NCBI GenBank assembly: GCA_902362435.1
Contig: CABIWW010000011.1
Span: 1-64,000, forward strand
Length of the DNA stretch: 64,000 nt
Reading direction: 5' to 3'
From: Eubacteriaceae bacterium
Lineage (GTDB): Bacteria; Bacillota; Clostridia; Peptostreptococcales; Anaerovoracaceae
In this document: positions 42,848-50,286 of the stretch, piece by piece
Numbering within the stretch: the stretch's first letter is position 1
Layout: each line of letters starts with the position of its first letter
Notes under the pieces: generated by a model
The model's input: the letters and a program-made list of their open reading frames with translations, nothing else
Database searches by the model: none
What the model was told of the DNA's origin: nothing
Program-made: the position numbers and the translations under genes

Positions 42848-44014
42848 ATGGACTTTAAATTATCAAAGACACATTTGCTTCAGCAGGAAATGTATCGCAG
42901 ATTTGCAGAAAATGAAGTTAAACCATTGGCAGAAGAAATGGATGAAACAGAAGTTTACAGCATGGAACTGCTTGCAAAGATGCAGAAATACGGACTTATG
43001 GGTATTCCTTACGCAAGAGAATACGGCGGAGTAGGCGGCGACTACCTCAGTTATGCACTGTGCATGGAAGAAGTATCAAAGGTTGACGGAAGTACTGGTA
43101 TCACTATTTCAGTACATACTTCACTCTGCTGCTCATGCATCGACGGTTTCGGTACAGAAGAGCAGAAGCAGAAATTCTTAAGACCGCTCATCGACGGATC
43201 AAAGTCAGGATGCTACGGACTTACTGAGCCAAATGCAGGATCAGACGCAGCAGGACAGCAGACACAGGCTGTATATGACGAAGCTACAGATGAGTACATC
43301 ATCAACGGTGGTAAGATCTTTACAACAAACTCAGGTTTTGCAGATACATGCATCGTTTTCGCTTTAACTGACAAGACTATCGGAACAAAGGGTATCTCAG
43401 CATTCATCGTACCTCTCAAGGATGACGAAGGCAACAGAACTCCTGGAGTTACAGTAAGTGAAAACATCAAGAGAATGGGTATCAGAGCAGCTTCAAACTG
43501 CGAAGTTTCATACGAAAACGTAAGAGTACCTGCAGCTAACAGACTTGGTAAAGAAGGACAGGGCTTCAAGATCGCTATGAAGGCTCTCGACGGCGGAAGA
43601 ATCGGTATCGCTGCACAGGCAGTAGGTCTTGCACAGGGGGCATTAAACGAAGCTCTCGCTTACGTTAAGGAAAGAAAGCAGTTCGGAAGACCGATCGCAG
43701 CATTCCAGACAACTCAGTTCAAATTAGCTGACATGCAGACTAAGATCGACGCAGCAAGACTCCTCACATGGAGAGCAGCATGCACTAAGGATGCTGGCGA
43801 AAACTACGGTCCTGCAGCTGCAATGGCTAAGTTATTCGCTTCAGACGTAGCTAACCAGGTGTGCAGAGAAGCTGTACAGCTCATGGGCGGATACGGCTAC
43901 TGCAGAGAATATCCTGTAGAAAGAGCATTAAGAGATGCTAAGATCACAGAGATATATGAAGGAACATCAGAAGTTATGAAGATGGTAATTTCAGGATCAA
44001 TGAAAATAAAGTAG
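42848..44014 (+). CDS. bcd: short-chain acyl-CoA dehydrogenase, probably butyryl-CoA dehydrogenase
   Basis: 388 aa. Typical ACAD order: N-terminal helices, FAD-binding motif CYGLTEPNAGSDAAG near 125-140, FTTNSGFAD near 155, and the catalytic glutamate in ITEIYEGTSEVMK near the C-terminus (the Glu367 position of the short-chain class). With EtfB and EtfA encoded directly after it, it probably bifurcates NADH electrons to crotonyl-CoA and ferredoxin. TTTAGGAGG lies 7 nt before the ATG. Codons are shifted to AUC, UUA and GCA/GCU, unlike the AUA-rich neighbours, which suggests high expression. Confidence 0.93.
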   Translation: MDFKLSKTHLLQQEMYRRFAENEVKPLAEEMDETEVYSMELLAKMQKYGLMGIPYAREYGGVGGDYLSYALCMEEVSKVDGSTGITISVHTSLCCSCIDGFGTEEQKQKFLRPLIDGSKSGCYGLTEPNAGSDAAGQQTQAVYDEATDEYIINGGKIFTTNSGFADTCIVFALTDKTIGTKGISAFIVPLKDDEGNRTPGVTVSENIKRMGIRAASNCEVSYENVRVPAANRLGKEGQGFKIAMKALDGGRIGIAAQAVGLAQGALNEALAYVKERKQFGRPIAAFQTTQFKLADMQTKIDAARLLTWRAACTKDAGENYGPAAAMAKLFASDVANQVCREAVQLMGGYGYCREYPVERALRDAKITEIYEGTSEVMKMVISGSMKIK

Positions 44015-44037
44015 TAGTGTGAAGGGAGAAATTAACA

Positions 44038-44823
44038 ATGAAAATAGTAGTGTGCATAAAGCAGGTTCCGGACACAAACGAAGTAAAACTGGATCCTAAA
44101 ACTAACAGACTGATCAGAGATGGTGTTCCTAGCATCATCAACCATGACGATAAATCAGGTATAGAAGCAGCGCTTCAGCTTAAGGAAAAAGTAGGCGGAA
44201 CTGTTACAGTTGTCTGCATGGGACCTCCACAGGCTGACGTAGCATTAAGAGAAGCTCTTGCAATGGGATGCGACGATGCATACCTGCTTTCAGCAAGAGA
44301 ATTCGGCGGTTCAGATACTTGCGCAACAGCAATCATCATCTCAACTGCACTGAAGAAGATCGGATACGATCTCGTAATCACAGGAAGACAGGCTATCGAC
44401 GGAGATACTGCTCAGGTAGGTCCGCAGATCGCTGAAAACCTCGGAATCCCACAGGTTTCATATGCAGAAGAAATCGACGTTAACGGAGATGTAGTAACGG
44501 TAAGAAGACAGTACGAAGACAGACATCACATGATCGACGTTAAGACTCCTTGCCTCATCACTGCACTGCAGGAATTAGCTGAGCCAAGATACATGCACGC
44601 TGGCGGCGTTATCGATGCTTATGCAAAAGATATCACTGTATGGGGCTTTGATGACTTAAAAGACGGTTTAAACCCAGACTTCATCGGACTTAATGGATCA
44701 CCTACAAAGGTTGTAACTTCATTCGGTAAGATGGCTAAGGGTGCAGGAACTAAGTTAGATGTTAGCCCTGACGAAGCCGTTGCTGCAATCATAGCTAAGA
44801 TGGAAGAAAAGCATATTATTTAG
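44038..44823 (+). CDS. etfB: electron transfer flavoprotein, beta subunit
   Basis: 261 aa. The EtfB/FixA fold is plain from MKIVVCIKQVPDTNEVKLDP at the start, the GVPSIINHDDKSGIEAAL block near 30 and the family signature around DLVITGRQAIDGDTAQVGPQ near 112-130. It pairs with EtfA to shuttle electrons for the acyl-CoA dehydrogenase encoded upstream. In clostridia this subunit carries the bifurcating FAD. It lies 23 bp after bcd with GAAGGGAG before the start. Confidence 0.95.
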   Translation: MKIVVCIKQVPDTNEVKLDPKTNRLIRDGVPSIINHDDKSGIEAALQLKEKVGGTVTVVCMGPPQADVALREALAMGCDDAYLLSAREFGGSDTCATAIIISTALKKIGYDLVITGRQAIDGDTAQVGPQIAENLGIPQVSYAEEIDVNGDVVTVRRQYEDRHHMIDVKTPCLITALQELAEPRYMHAGGVIDAYAKDITVWGFDDLKDGLNPDFIGLNGSPTKVVTSFGKMAKGAGTKLDVSPDEAVAAIIAKMEEKHII

Positions 44824-44841
44824 TTGGGAGGATTCGTAAAA

Positions 44842-45915
44842 ATGAGCAAAGATTTATATGTAATAGCAGAGCAGAGAGATGGCAACATTGCCAAGGTAAC
44901 TCTGGAGCTTCTCGGTGAAGCAACGATATTGGCTGCTGATCTTAAGGAAAAAGTTTACGCAGTCCTCATGGGAAACAATGTTAAAGACAGAGCACAGGAA
45001 CTCATCGAAGCTGGAGCTGACGGTGTAATCGTAGTAGAAGATCCTATGCTCGAGGAATACGTGACTGAGCCTTATGCAAAGGCATTAACAGCAGTTATCA
45101 AGAACTATGACCCTAACATCGTACTGTTCGGAGCAACTTCGATCGGTAGAGACCTCGCTCCAAGAGTAGCAGCAAGAGTTCACACTGGACTGACTGCTGA
45201 CTGTACTCACCTGGACATCGACATGAACAAGTACTTCGATTTCTTACATGCAACTTCAACTGCAGATACAGATTCGATCGCTAAGAGACTTGGCATGGAC
45301 GACGTTACATTAAAGATGACAAGACCTGCATTCGGCGGTAACGTAATGGCAACGATCAGATGCGCTGATTACAGACCTCAGATGGCAACAGTAAGACCTG
45401 GAGTAATGAAGAAGATCGCTCCTGTTGCCGGCAAGCAGGGAACTGTTGAGGAGTTCAAGGTAGACTTCACTCCTGAAGACATGAACGTAACTATCAAGGA
45501 AGTAGTTAAAGATACTAAGAAAGCTGTTGATATCACAGAAGCTAAGGTTCTGGTATCAGGCGGAAGAGGTATCGGTTCACCTGAGTTCTTCGGCGAATTA
45601 AAGAAGGTTGCTGACTTACTCGGCGGAGAAATCTCATCATCAAGAGCAAACGTTGATGCAGGATGGATCGAAAGAGACAGACAGGTTGGTCAGACTGGTA
45701 AGACAGTTAGACCTGAACTGTACATGGCTTGCGGTATCTCAGGTGCTATCCAGCACATCGCAGGTATGGAAAACTCAGAGTGCGTAATCGCAATCAACAA
45801 GAACGATACAGCTGCTATCTTCGAAGTATCTGATTTAGGAATCGTTGGTGACGTAAAAGTTATCATCCCTAAGCTCGCAGAAGCTCTCGAAAAGTACAAG
45901 GCAGAAAACAACTAG
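44842..45915 (+). CDS. etfA: electron transfer flavoprotein, alpha subunit
   Basis: 357 aa from ATG 44842 (GGGAGGA upstream). The N-terminal domain I resembles EtfB; the C-terminal FAD domain has VSGGRGIGSPEFF near 240, SSSRANVDAGWI near 265, VGQTGKTVRPELY near 280-293, and ACGISGAIQHIAGM near 295-308. These are the standard FAD-binding segments. No N-terminal ferredoxin-like extension is present. Last gene of the bcd operon, 18 bp after etfB. Confidence 0.95.
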   Translation: MSKDLYVIAEQRDGNIAKVTLELLGEATILAADLKEKVYAVLMGNNVKDRAQELIEAGADGVIVVEDPMLEEYVTEPYAKALTAVIKNYDPNIVLFGATSIGRDLAPRVAARVHTGLTADCTHLDIDMNKYFDFLHATSTADTDSIAKRLGMDDVTLKMTRPAFGGNVMATIRCADYRPQMATVRPGVMKKIAPVAGKQGTVEEFKVDFTPEDMNVTIKEVVKDTKKAVDITEAKVLVSGGRGIGSPEFFGELKKVADLLGGEISSSRANVDAGWIERDRQVGQTGKTVRPELYMACGISGAIQHIAGMENSECVIAINKNDTAAIFEVSDLGIVGDVKVIIPKLAEALEKYKAENN

Positions 45916-45946
45916 TCTGCACTGTGGCAGTATAATAATCTGAATG

Positions 45947-45996
45947 ACAAGAAGGTTGTGTTCCGGCATTATGCCGGACACAGCCTCTTTTCTTGT
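45947..45996 (+). terminator. long hairpin terminator after etfA
   Basis: ACAAGAA..GGTTGTGTTCCGGC pairs with GCCGGACACAGCC..TTCTTGT (about 20 paired bases with a small bulge). CTCTTTTCTT follows the GC-rich part. Confidence 0.8.
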
Positions 45997-46022
45997 AACT
46001 AAACCAAGGAGGGTGAATACAA

Positions 46023-46886
46023 GTGATACATGAAATAGCTCCGCATTTTCTCGACAATTCATTTGCAAAGGCAAACATGGCTCGAGTCGGATCTGATTCT
46101 GTATTTTTTACATTCAGAGGAGGAAAAGTCCTCGTGTGCAATGAGAATGGCAGACTGAGCCTGCCGGTGATAGGGCAGCTGCAGGGCGAAGCCAGCGAGA
46201 TTGCTGATCAGGCAGTTTATGCTTTCTCAGTCGATGAGTCACCGATGTTCCTGATTCCGGGAAAAGCTATGGCAGACAGGATCCCGGAAGGAAGTCCCGA
46301 GGGAATGGAATACGTCGATATACGTGAACTGTATGACAGGCATGAGAGATGGCCGGCGCTTGCAGCAGTTACTGCCAGACATCTGGATCACTGGTATGGA
46401 GAACACCGGTACTGCGGCTGCTGCGGAAGTGTTATGGAGCATTCCGATAAGGAACGTGCGATGATATGCCCTGAATGCCGGAATATCCAGTATCCGCGTA
46501 TTTCCCCGGTGATAATGGCTGCTATAACAGACGGAGACAGACTGCTCGTCACGAGATATGCAGGAAGACCGTATAAAGGACTGGCGCTGATCGCGGGCTT
46601 TGTGGAGATAGGCGAATCGGTCGAAGGTGCTCTGCAGCGTGAAGTGATGGAGGAAGTCGGGTTGAAGGTGAAAGATCTGAAATATTTCGGCAGTCAGCCG
46701 TGGGGATTTTCTGATTCACTGATCACGGGATTCTTCGCATCGCTCGATGGCAGTGATGTTGTCACAGTTGATCGCAGCGAGCTTTCAGAAGCAGTATGGA
46801 TGCATAGAGATGAGATCCCGCAGATGAAAAACGATATGAGCATCACGGCAGTGATGATAGAAGCGTTCAGGAAGGGTGAGATATAG
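46023..46886 (+). CDS. nudC: NADH pyrophosphatase (Nudix, zinc-ribbon type)
   Basis: 287 aa. The N-terminal NudC-type domain is followed by a zinc ribbon (CGCCGSVMEH ... CPECRNIQYP, about 138-162) and a Nudix domain with a complete box, GFVEIGESVEGALQREVMEE.. near 190-212, and SQPWGFSDSLITGF, the NudC SQPWPFP-like motif. NudC cleaves NAD(H) and can remove NAD caps from RNA. The start is GTG 46023 with GGAGGG upstream. Confidence 0.92.
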   Translation: MIHEIAPHFLDNSFAKANMARVGSDSVFFTFRGGKVLVCNENGRLSLPVIGQLQGEASEIADQAVYAFSVDESPMFLIPGKAMADRIPEGSPEGMEYVDIRELYDRHERWPALAAVTARHLDHWYGEHRYCGCCGSVMEHSDKERAMICPECRNIQYPRISPVIMAAITDGDRLLVTRYAGRPYKGLALIAGFVEIGESVEGALQREVMEEVGLKVKDLKYFGSQPWGFSDSLITGFFASLDGSDVVTVDRSELSEAVWMHRDEIPQMKNDMSITAVMIEAFRKGEI

Positions 46887-47010
46887 GTCTGTAAGAACTT
46901 TGATCCATATAGGTCAAATTTCAGACTGGATTTAGGTTGCAGTGTGACATGTATTCAGCTGTCGACAGCGCTGGTGGTGATCATTGCAGTGCTTTAGTTT
47001 AAAAATGATG

Positions 47011-47049
47011 GGCGCCGCTATAAAGATTTATGATCATTATAGCGGCGCC
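47011..47049. terminator. 13-bp perfect hairpin between nudC and the XRE gene
   Basis: GGCGCCGCTATAA (47011-47023) pairs with TTATAGCGGCGCC (47037-47049), then CTGTTTTCG on the plus strand. It probably serves the converging nudC and XRE units. Confidence 0.75.
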
Positions 47050-47088
47050 CTGTTTTCGTGGATTATCGCTGATATACTTGGAGACGTT

Positions 47089-47295
47089 TTACTTTTCTTC
47101 ATCTACAAATTCAAACAAGTCCTCAACGGTCACATGGAATACTTTCGCAATAGACATAGCCAATTTAAGGGAGGGATTATATCTGCCGTTTTCAAGATGA
47201 ACGATCGTTTCTCGTCTTGTACCGACAAGCTCCGCAAGTTCGCTCTGCTTATAACCTGCCTGCTCACGATATTCTTTGATTTTAGTTACGAGCAC
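47089..47295 (-). CDS. XRE-family helix-turn-helix regulator
   Basis: 68 aa, a single Cro/CI-type HTH (KIKEYREQAGYKQSELAELV, then GTRRETIVHLENGRYNPSLK), closest in style to the short YgzD/Xre-type proteins paired with small membrane proteins. GTG start with AAAGGGGG upstream. The gene is 4 bp downstream of the membrane-protein gene in the same direction, so both form an operon. It probably represses the operon promoter, which is bracketed by an inverted repeat. Confidence 0.85.
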   Translation of the reverse strand: MLVTKIKEYREQAGYKQSELAELVGTRRETIVHLENGRYNPSLKLAMSIAKVFHVTVEDLFEFVDEEK

Positions 47296-47299
47296 TATT

Positions 47300-47710
47300 T
47301 TAAACCCCCTTTATATCCATATAGCAGAATAGGATAGTTCTTATAATTGACATCAGTACCAGTGTGCCGACCAGCATATATCCGATCACTTCCGGGGATA
47401 CTGTAAATCTTAAAATAGCGGACAGAAATCCGATACAGACGATTAATACCGTTACGATCTTGTAGCAGATCGAATCGCAACGTTTTAGATTTGCAGCCGC
47501 CATTTCATCTGTGATCTCTTTCTTGTATTTTTTTTCACGTATAGCCAGGAAACAGAAAAAACAAAAAGCAAATATTGCAACGCAGTTTTGTATAGAGGAA
47601 AAATAATTTTCCCAGCTGTTTCTGGCCCAGCACCAGTAATATGCTGCAATACAAATTGTCAGCACGATACGTGCACCAACAAGCTCTCTTAATGTTACCT
47701 TTTTATTCAT
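47300..47710 (-). CDS. small four-helix membrane protein of unknown function
   Basis: 136 aa. Four hydrophobic segments (about 10-28, 40-58, 84-103, 110-130) with a basic/acidic loop between the second and third (REKKYKKEITDEMAAANLKR). Resembles the DUF2178/DUF3796-like membrane proteins that precede XRE regulators in Firmicutes, but I cannot assign it firmly. GAGAGAATC precedes the ATG. Function unknown. Confidence 0.7.
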   Translation of the reverse strand: MNKKVTLRELVGARIVLTICIAAYYWCWARNSWENYFSSIQNCVAIFAFCFFCFLAIREKKYKKEITDEMAAANLKRCDSICYKIVTVLIVCIGFLSAILRFTVSPEVIGYMLVGTLVLMSIIRTILFCYMDIKGV

Positions 47711-47748
47711 GATTCTCTCCTTGATGTTACATATTTCGCACTTGCGAT

Positions 47749-47807
47749 GTTATAAATATATCACTTGAATATGAGAAGGTCAACACTAAAAGTGATATAT
47801 TTATAAC
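47749..47807 (-). promoter_or_regulatory. XRE-operon promoter bracketed by 18-bp inverted repeats
   Basis: GTTATAAATATATCACTT (47749-47766) is the exact reverse complement of 47790-47807, with 23 bp between. On the minus strand TTGACC (47784-47779) and TATATT with a 17-bp spacer lie in this interval, the -10 inside the proximal copy. Each copy is itself an imperfect GTTATA...TATCAC dyad (12 of 16 positions), as expected of an operator for an XRE dimer. Confidence 0.65.
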
Positions 47808-47893
47808 ATTTTTTTCTGAAATCGTGTTGAGGATATCTAACAGGGGTATTATTATTTCAAAAATCATATCAGGCATTGCGGCTGGAAAAATAA

Positions 47894-47939
47894 AAAACGG
47901 CAGTATTCCTGCTGTCAAATCAGGAGATACTGCCGTTTT
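47894..47939 (-). terminator. terminator of the SCIFF maturase gene
   Basis: AAAACGGCAGTAT (47894-47906) pairs perfectly with ATACTGCCGTTTT (47927-47939); on the minus strand the T-run follows. Confidence 0.85.
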
Positions 47940-47964
47940 CGATTCTTTGAGATTTTTTAAATTC

Positions 47965-49338
47965 CTACAGATCTTCGCACATCTCTGCGACTTTGAGCAT
48001 GATGGCACATTCGATCCTCTTTTTATGGAGCTGGCACCCCATGTCATACACGCCTGTTATCGAACCCGTCGTGTGATATGCGTTAGCAGCGCAGCCGCCG
48101 CTGCAGTAGAGTTTGGCGAAGCAGTCGGCGCATTCGCTGTGCGAATATACATTGCAGCCTTTGAATTCATCGCATACCGATGCGTTCGTGATGCCGTCGT
48201 AGATATTTCCGAGCAGAAACTTCTCGTCTCCGACGAACTGATGACATGGATACAGGTCGCCTGCCGGAGTAACAGCGACGTATTCAGTGCCGACGCCGCA
48301 GCCGGAGATACGCTTGACGATGCACGGCCCGCCTGTCAGATCTATCATATAGTGATAGAATGTAAAATCGCGGCCTTTGCCTTCACGTTTGCGATCGAGC
48401 ATCTCACATGCCAGTCGCTCATACTCGGAAAGCAGCTTAGGTATATCGGATTCCTGAAGCGCATAAGGCGCATCTGCAGGCGCAACTACAGGCTCGATGG
48501 ACAGCTCCTTGAAGCCGAGATCAGCCATGTGCAGTATATCGTCTGCAAAATCCGTATTATAGTGAGTGTACGTGCCGCGCACGTAGTAGTTCTGCTGGTT
48601 TCTTGAGTCAGCGAGCTTCTTGAAAGCAGGCAGGATCATATCGTACGTGCCCTCGTTTCCGTGAGTCCTTCTGACCTTGTCGTTTATATTTTTCCTGCCG
48701 TCCAGACTTATCACGACATTGCTCATTTCTCTGTTGGCGAATTCGATCACCTCGTCGTCGAGGAGCATACCGTTGGTCGTAAGCGTAAAGCGGAAATTCT
48801 TGTCGTGTATCTTTTCCTGAGAACGGCCATATGCAACGAGCTGCTTGACGACGTCGAAGTTGAGCAGCGGTTCGCCGCCGAAGAAATCGACTTCGAGATT
48901 GCGTCGCGTGCCTGAGTTTTCGATCAGCCAGTCAAGTGCGCGCTTACCGACTTCGTAGCTCATGATAGCCTGCTCGCCGTGATATTCACCTTTGCCTGCA
49001 AAGCAGTATTCACATGTCATATTGCACGCGTGTGCAACATGGAGACAGATCGCCTTGACTACGGACTGACGTTCCTTGAACAGGCCGGCCTGTCCGGAGA
49101 ACAGGTCTTTTGTAAAGAGCTGGTGGTCTTTTTTCAGCGTCTCTATATCGTCGAGGATCTCCTGTACGTCAGCCTCTGATATGTCGTAGCGCTGACTGAT
49201 CGTCGAGATTATCTCTTCTGCGGGTGTGTTCTCGTAAAGCGCGATCGCATCGTAAGCCGCATCATCTACAGTATGTATGCAGCCGCTTTCCGAATCCAGC
49301 ACGATATTGTAGCCGTTTAATTTATATTGATGAACCAT
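47965..49338 (-). CDS. SCIFF peptide radical-SAM maturase (SPASM protein)
   Basis: 457 aa. A RiPP-recognition-type N-terminus (about 1-90) leads to the radical-SAM core with the 4Fe-4S motif CNMTCEYCF near residue 105 and FFGGEPLLNF near 150. The SPASM C-terminal domain carries the auxiliary-cluster cysteines (GCGVG, PCHQF, C.EF.GCNVYSHSECADCFAKLYC, CQLH). This matches the thioether-forming SCIFF maturases (CteB type), which join a Cys sulfur to an alpha carbon of the SCIFF peptide. The peptide gene is 130 bp upstream on the same strand. Confidence 0.92.
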   Translation of the reverse strand: MVHQYKLNGYNIVLDSESGCIHTVDDAAYDAIALYENTPAEEIISTISQRYDISEADVQEILDDIETLKKDHQLFTKDLFSGQAGLFKERQSVVKAICLHVAHACNMTCEYCFAGKGEYHGEQAIMSYEVGKRALDWLIENSGTRRNLEVDFFGGEPLLNFDVVKQLVAYGRSQEKIHDKNFRFTLTTNGMLLDDEVIEFANREMSNVVISLDGRKNINDKVRRTHGNEGTYDMILPAFKKLADSRNQQNYYVRGTYTHYNTDFADDILHMADLGFKELSIEPVVAPADAPYALQESDIPKLLSEYERLACEMLDRKREGKGRDFTFYHYMIDLTGGPCIVKRISGCGVGTEYVAVTPAGDLYPCHQFVGDEKFLLGNIYDGITNASVCDEFKGCNVYSHSECADCFAKLYCSGGCAANAYHTTGSITGVYDMGCQLHKKRIECAIMLKVAEMCEDL

Positions 49339-49395
49339 GTATATCCTATATTCCTTTCCAAATCAAACAGAATGTACGGGGATTACCCCGGTCAC

Positions 49396-49430
49396 AAGAA
49401 AATAGCTGCATCCGGATCCCAGATGCAGCA
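49396..49430 (-). terminator. hairpin between the SCIFF peptide and maturase genes
   Basis: GCTGCATC (49405-49412) pairs with GATGCAGC (49422-49429); on the minus strand TATTTTCTT follows. It may end most transcripts after the peptide, giving more precursor than enzyme. Confidence 0.6.
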
Positions 49431-49468
49431 ATCGATATCAGTATGTCACAGTATCCTGAAACGAACTT

Positions 49469-49615
49469 CTAGTTCTTGCATTTTTCGCACTGCTGGTTAG
49501 CAACGCTGCATGAAGTCTTGCTTGCGGACTGACATGAAGTCTGGCATTCTCCGCAGCCCCCTGTCTTAGCAGATTTTTCGAGATCGCGTGATACTAAAGT
49601 CTTGATTCTTTTCAC
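49469..49615 (-). CDS. SCIFF (six-cysteine) ribosomal peptide precursor, variant core
   Basis: 48 aa from GTG 49615 (AAAGGTGG 8 nt upstream). The leader (V/M)KRIKTLVSRDLEKSAKTGG is typical of SCIFF. The core has cysteines at 21, 24, 28, 36, 43 and 46. From memory of the family, the usual core reads CGECQTSCQSACKTSCTVANQ, with Cys32 and Thr37 joined in characterised CteA. Here both positions are Ser (codons AGC), and the sixth Cys is instead at 46. The peptide is otherwise canonical and lies directly upstream of its maturase. Confidence 0.9.
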   Translation of the reverse strand: MKRIKTLVSRDLEKSAKTGGCGECQTSCQSASKTSCSVANQQCEKCKN

Positions 49616-49661
49616 TTGTGGTTCCACCTTTCTGTTAAATGTTGTAATATTACTGCATAAC

Positions 49662-49690
49662 ATGATATCATATTTTCAACGGATTGTAAA
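49662..49690 (-). promoter_or_regulatory. promoter of the SCIFF operon
   Basis: On the minus strand TTTACA (49690-49685) and TATCAT (49667-49662), spacer 17 bp. It overlaps the divergent promoter of the cyclo-ligase gene. Confidence 0.6.
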
Positions 49691-49712
49691 GCATGGGAAA
49701 GTCTGATAATAT
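49684..49712 (+). promoter_or_regulatory. promoter ending at the cyclo-ligase start codon
   Basis: TTGTAA 49684-49689 and TAATAT 49707-49712 with 17 bp between. A start point 7 bp past the -10 would coincide with ATG 49719, implying a leaderless mRNA. Confidence 0.5.
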
Positions 49713-49718
49713 ATGGAT

Positions 49719-50270
49719 ATGAAGAACAAAAAAGAACTGAGAAAAGAAATACTTGATATAAGAAGCTCGCTCAGCGACGATGATGTAAAGCTGCATTCCG
49801 AGGCGATATGCAGCAGGCTGCAGGACACTGAACAGTACAGACGTGCAGAAAACGTGTGCCTTTACATGCCTATAAGGAACGAGGTGGATGTGACTCTGAT
49901 AATGGAAAGGGCGCGGGCTGACGGCAAGACCGTCTGGCTGCCCAGGGTCAGAGATGGAGTTATGCATTTTCATCTGTATGGTGAGGAAACCGCACTCATC
50001 AGCGGGGCTTTCGGTATACGGGAGCCCGATTCGGAAAATGTGCTGGTGCCGGGAGGCGAGACGCTCGTGGTTATGCCGGGCGCGGTTTTTTCGGAAAAAC
50101 GTGACAGGATCGGATACGGCGGCGGGTACTATGACAGGTTCCTTGAAAAATACGGAGAATGTATGACTGCGGCAGTGTGCTATGATTTTCAGATAACGGA
50201 TGGTGTCCCTGCAGAGGAACATGACATCAGGCCGGTGCTGGTCGTGAGTGAAAAAAGGGTGATAGAGTGA
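49719..50270 (+). CDS. 5-formyltetrahydrofolate cyclo-ligase
   Basis: 183 aa from ATG 49719 (185 aa from ATG 49713). It converts 5-formyl-THF to 5,10-methenyl-THF with ATP. Family motifs are KKELRKEILDIRSSLS at the start, MPIRNEVDVT near 50, and the ATP/folate loop EKRDRIGYGGGYYDRFLEKY near 130. No ribosome-binding site is seen, but a 17-bp-spaced promoter ends just before the start, so translation may be leaderless. It is 16 bp upstream of larB and probably co-transcribed. Confidence 0.9.
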   Translation: MKNKKELRKEILDIRSSLSDDDVKLHSEAICSRLQDTEQYRRAENVCLYMPIRNEVDVTLIMERARADGKTVWLPRVRDGVMHFHLYGEETALISGAFGIREPDSENVLVPGGETLVVMPGAVFSEKRDRIGYGGGYYDRFLEKYGECMTAAVCYDFQITDGVPAEEHDIRPVLVVSEKRVIE

Positions 50271-50286
50271 CGGAGGACGGGATGCG

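Noticed and set aside
46887..46935. terminator right after nudC
   Set aside because: TTTGATCC/GGTCAAA arms exist but no T-run follows; the stronger hairpin at 47011 is preferred.
47727..48047. minus-strand 106-codon frame upstream of the XRE operon
   Set aside because: It covers the promoter/inverted repeat and the maturase 3' end and has no ribosome site or family.
47824..48606. 260-codon open frame on the plus strand
   Set aside because: Antisense to the SPASM region of the SCIFF maturase, whose cysteine motifs are intact.
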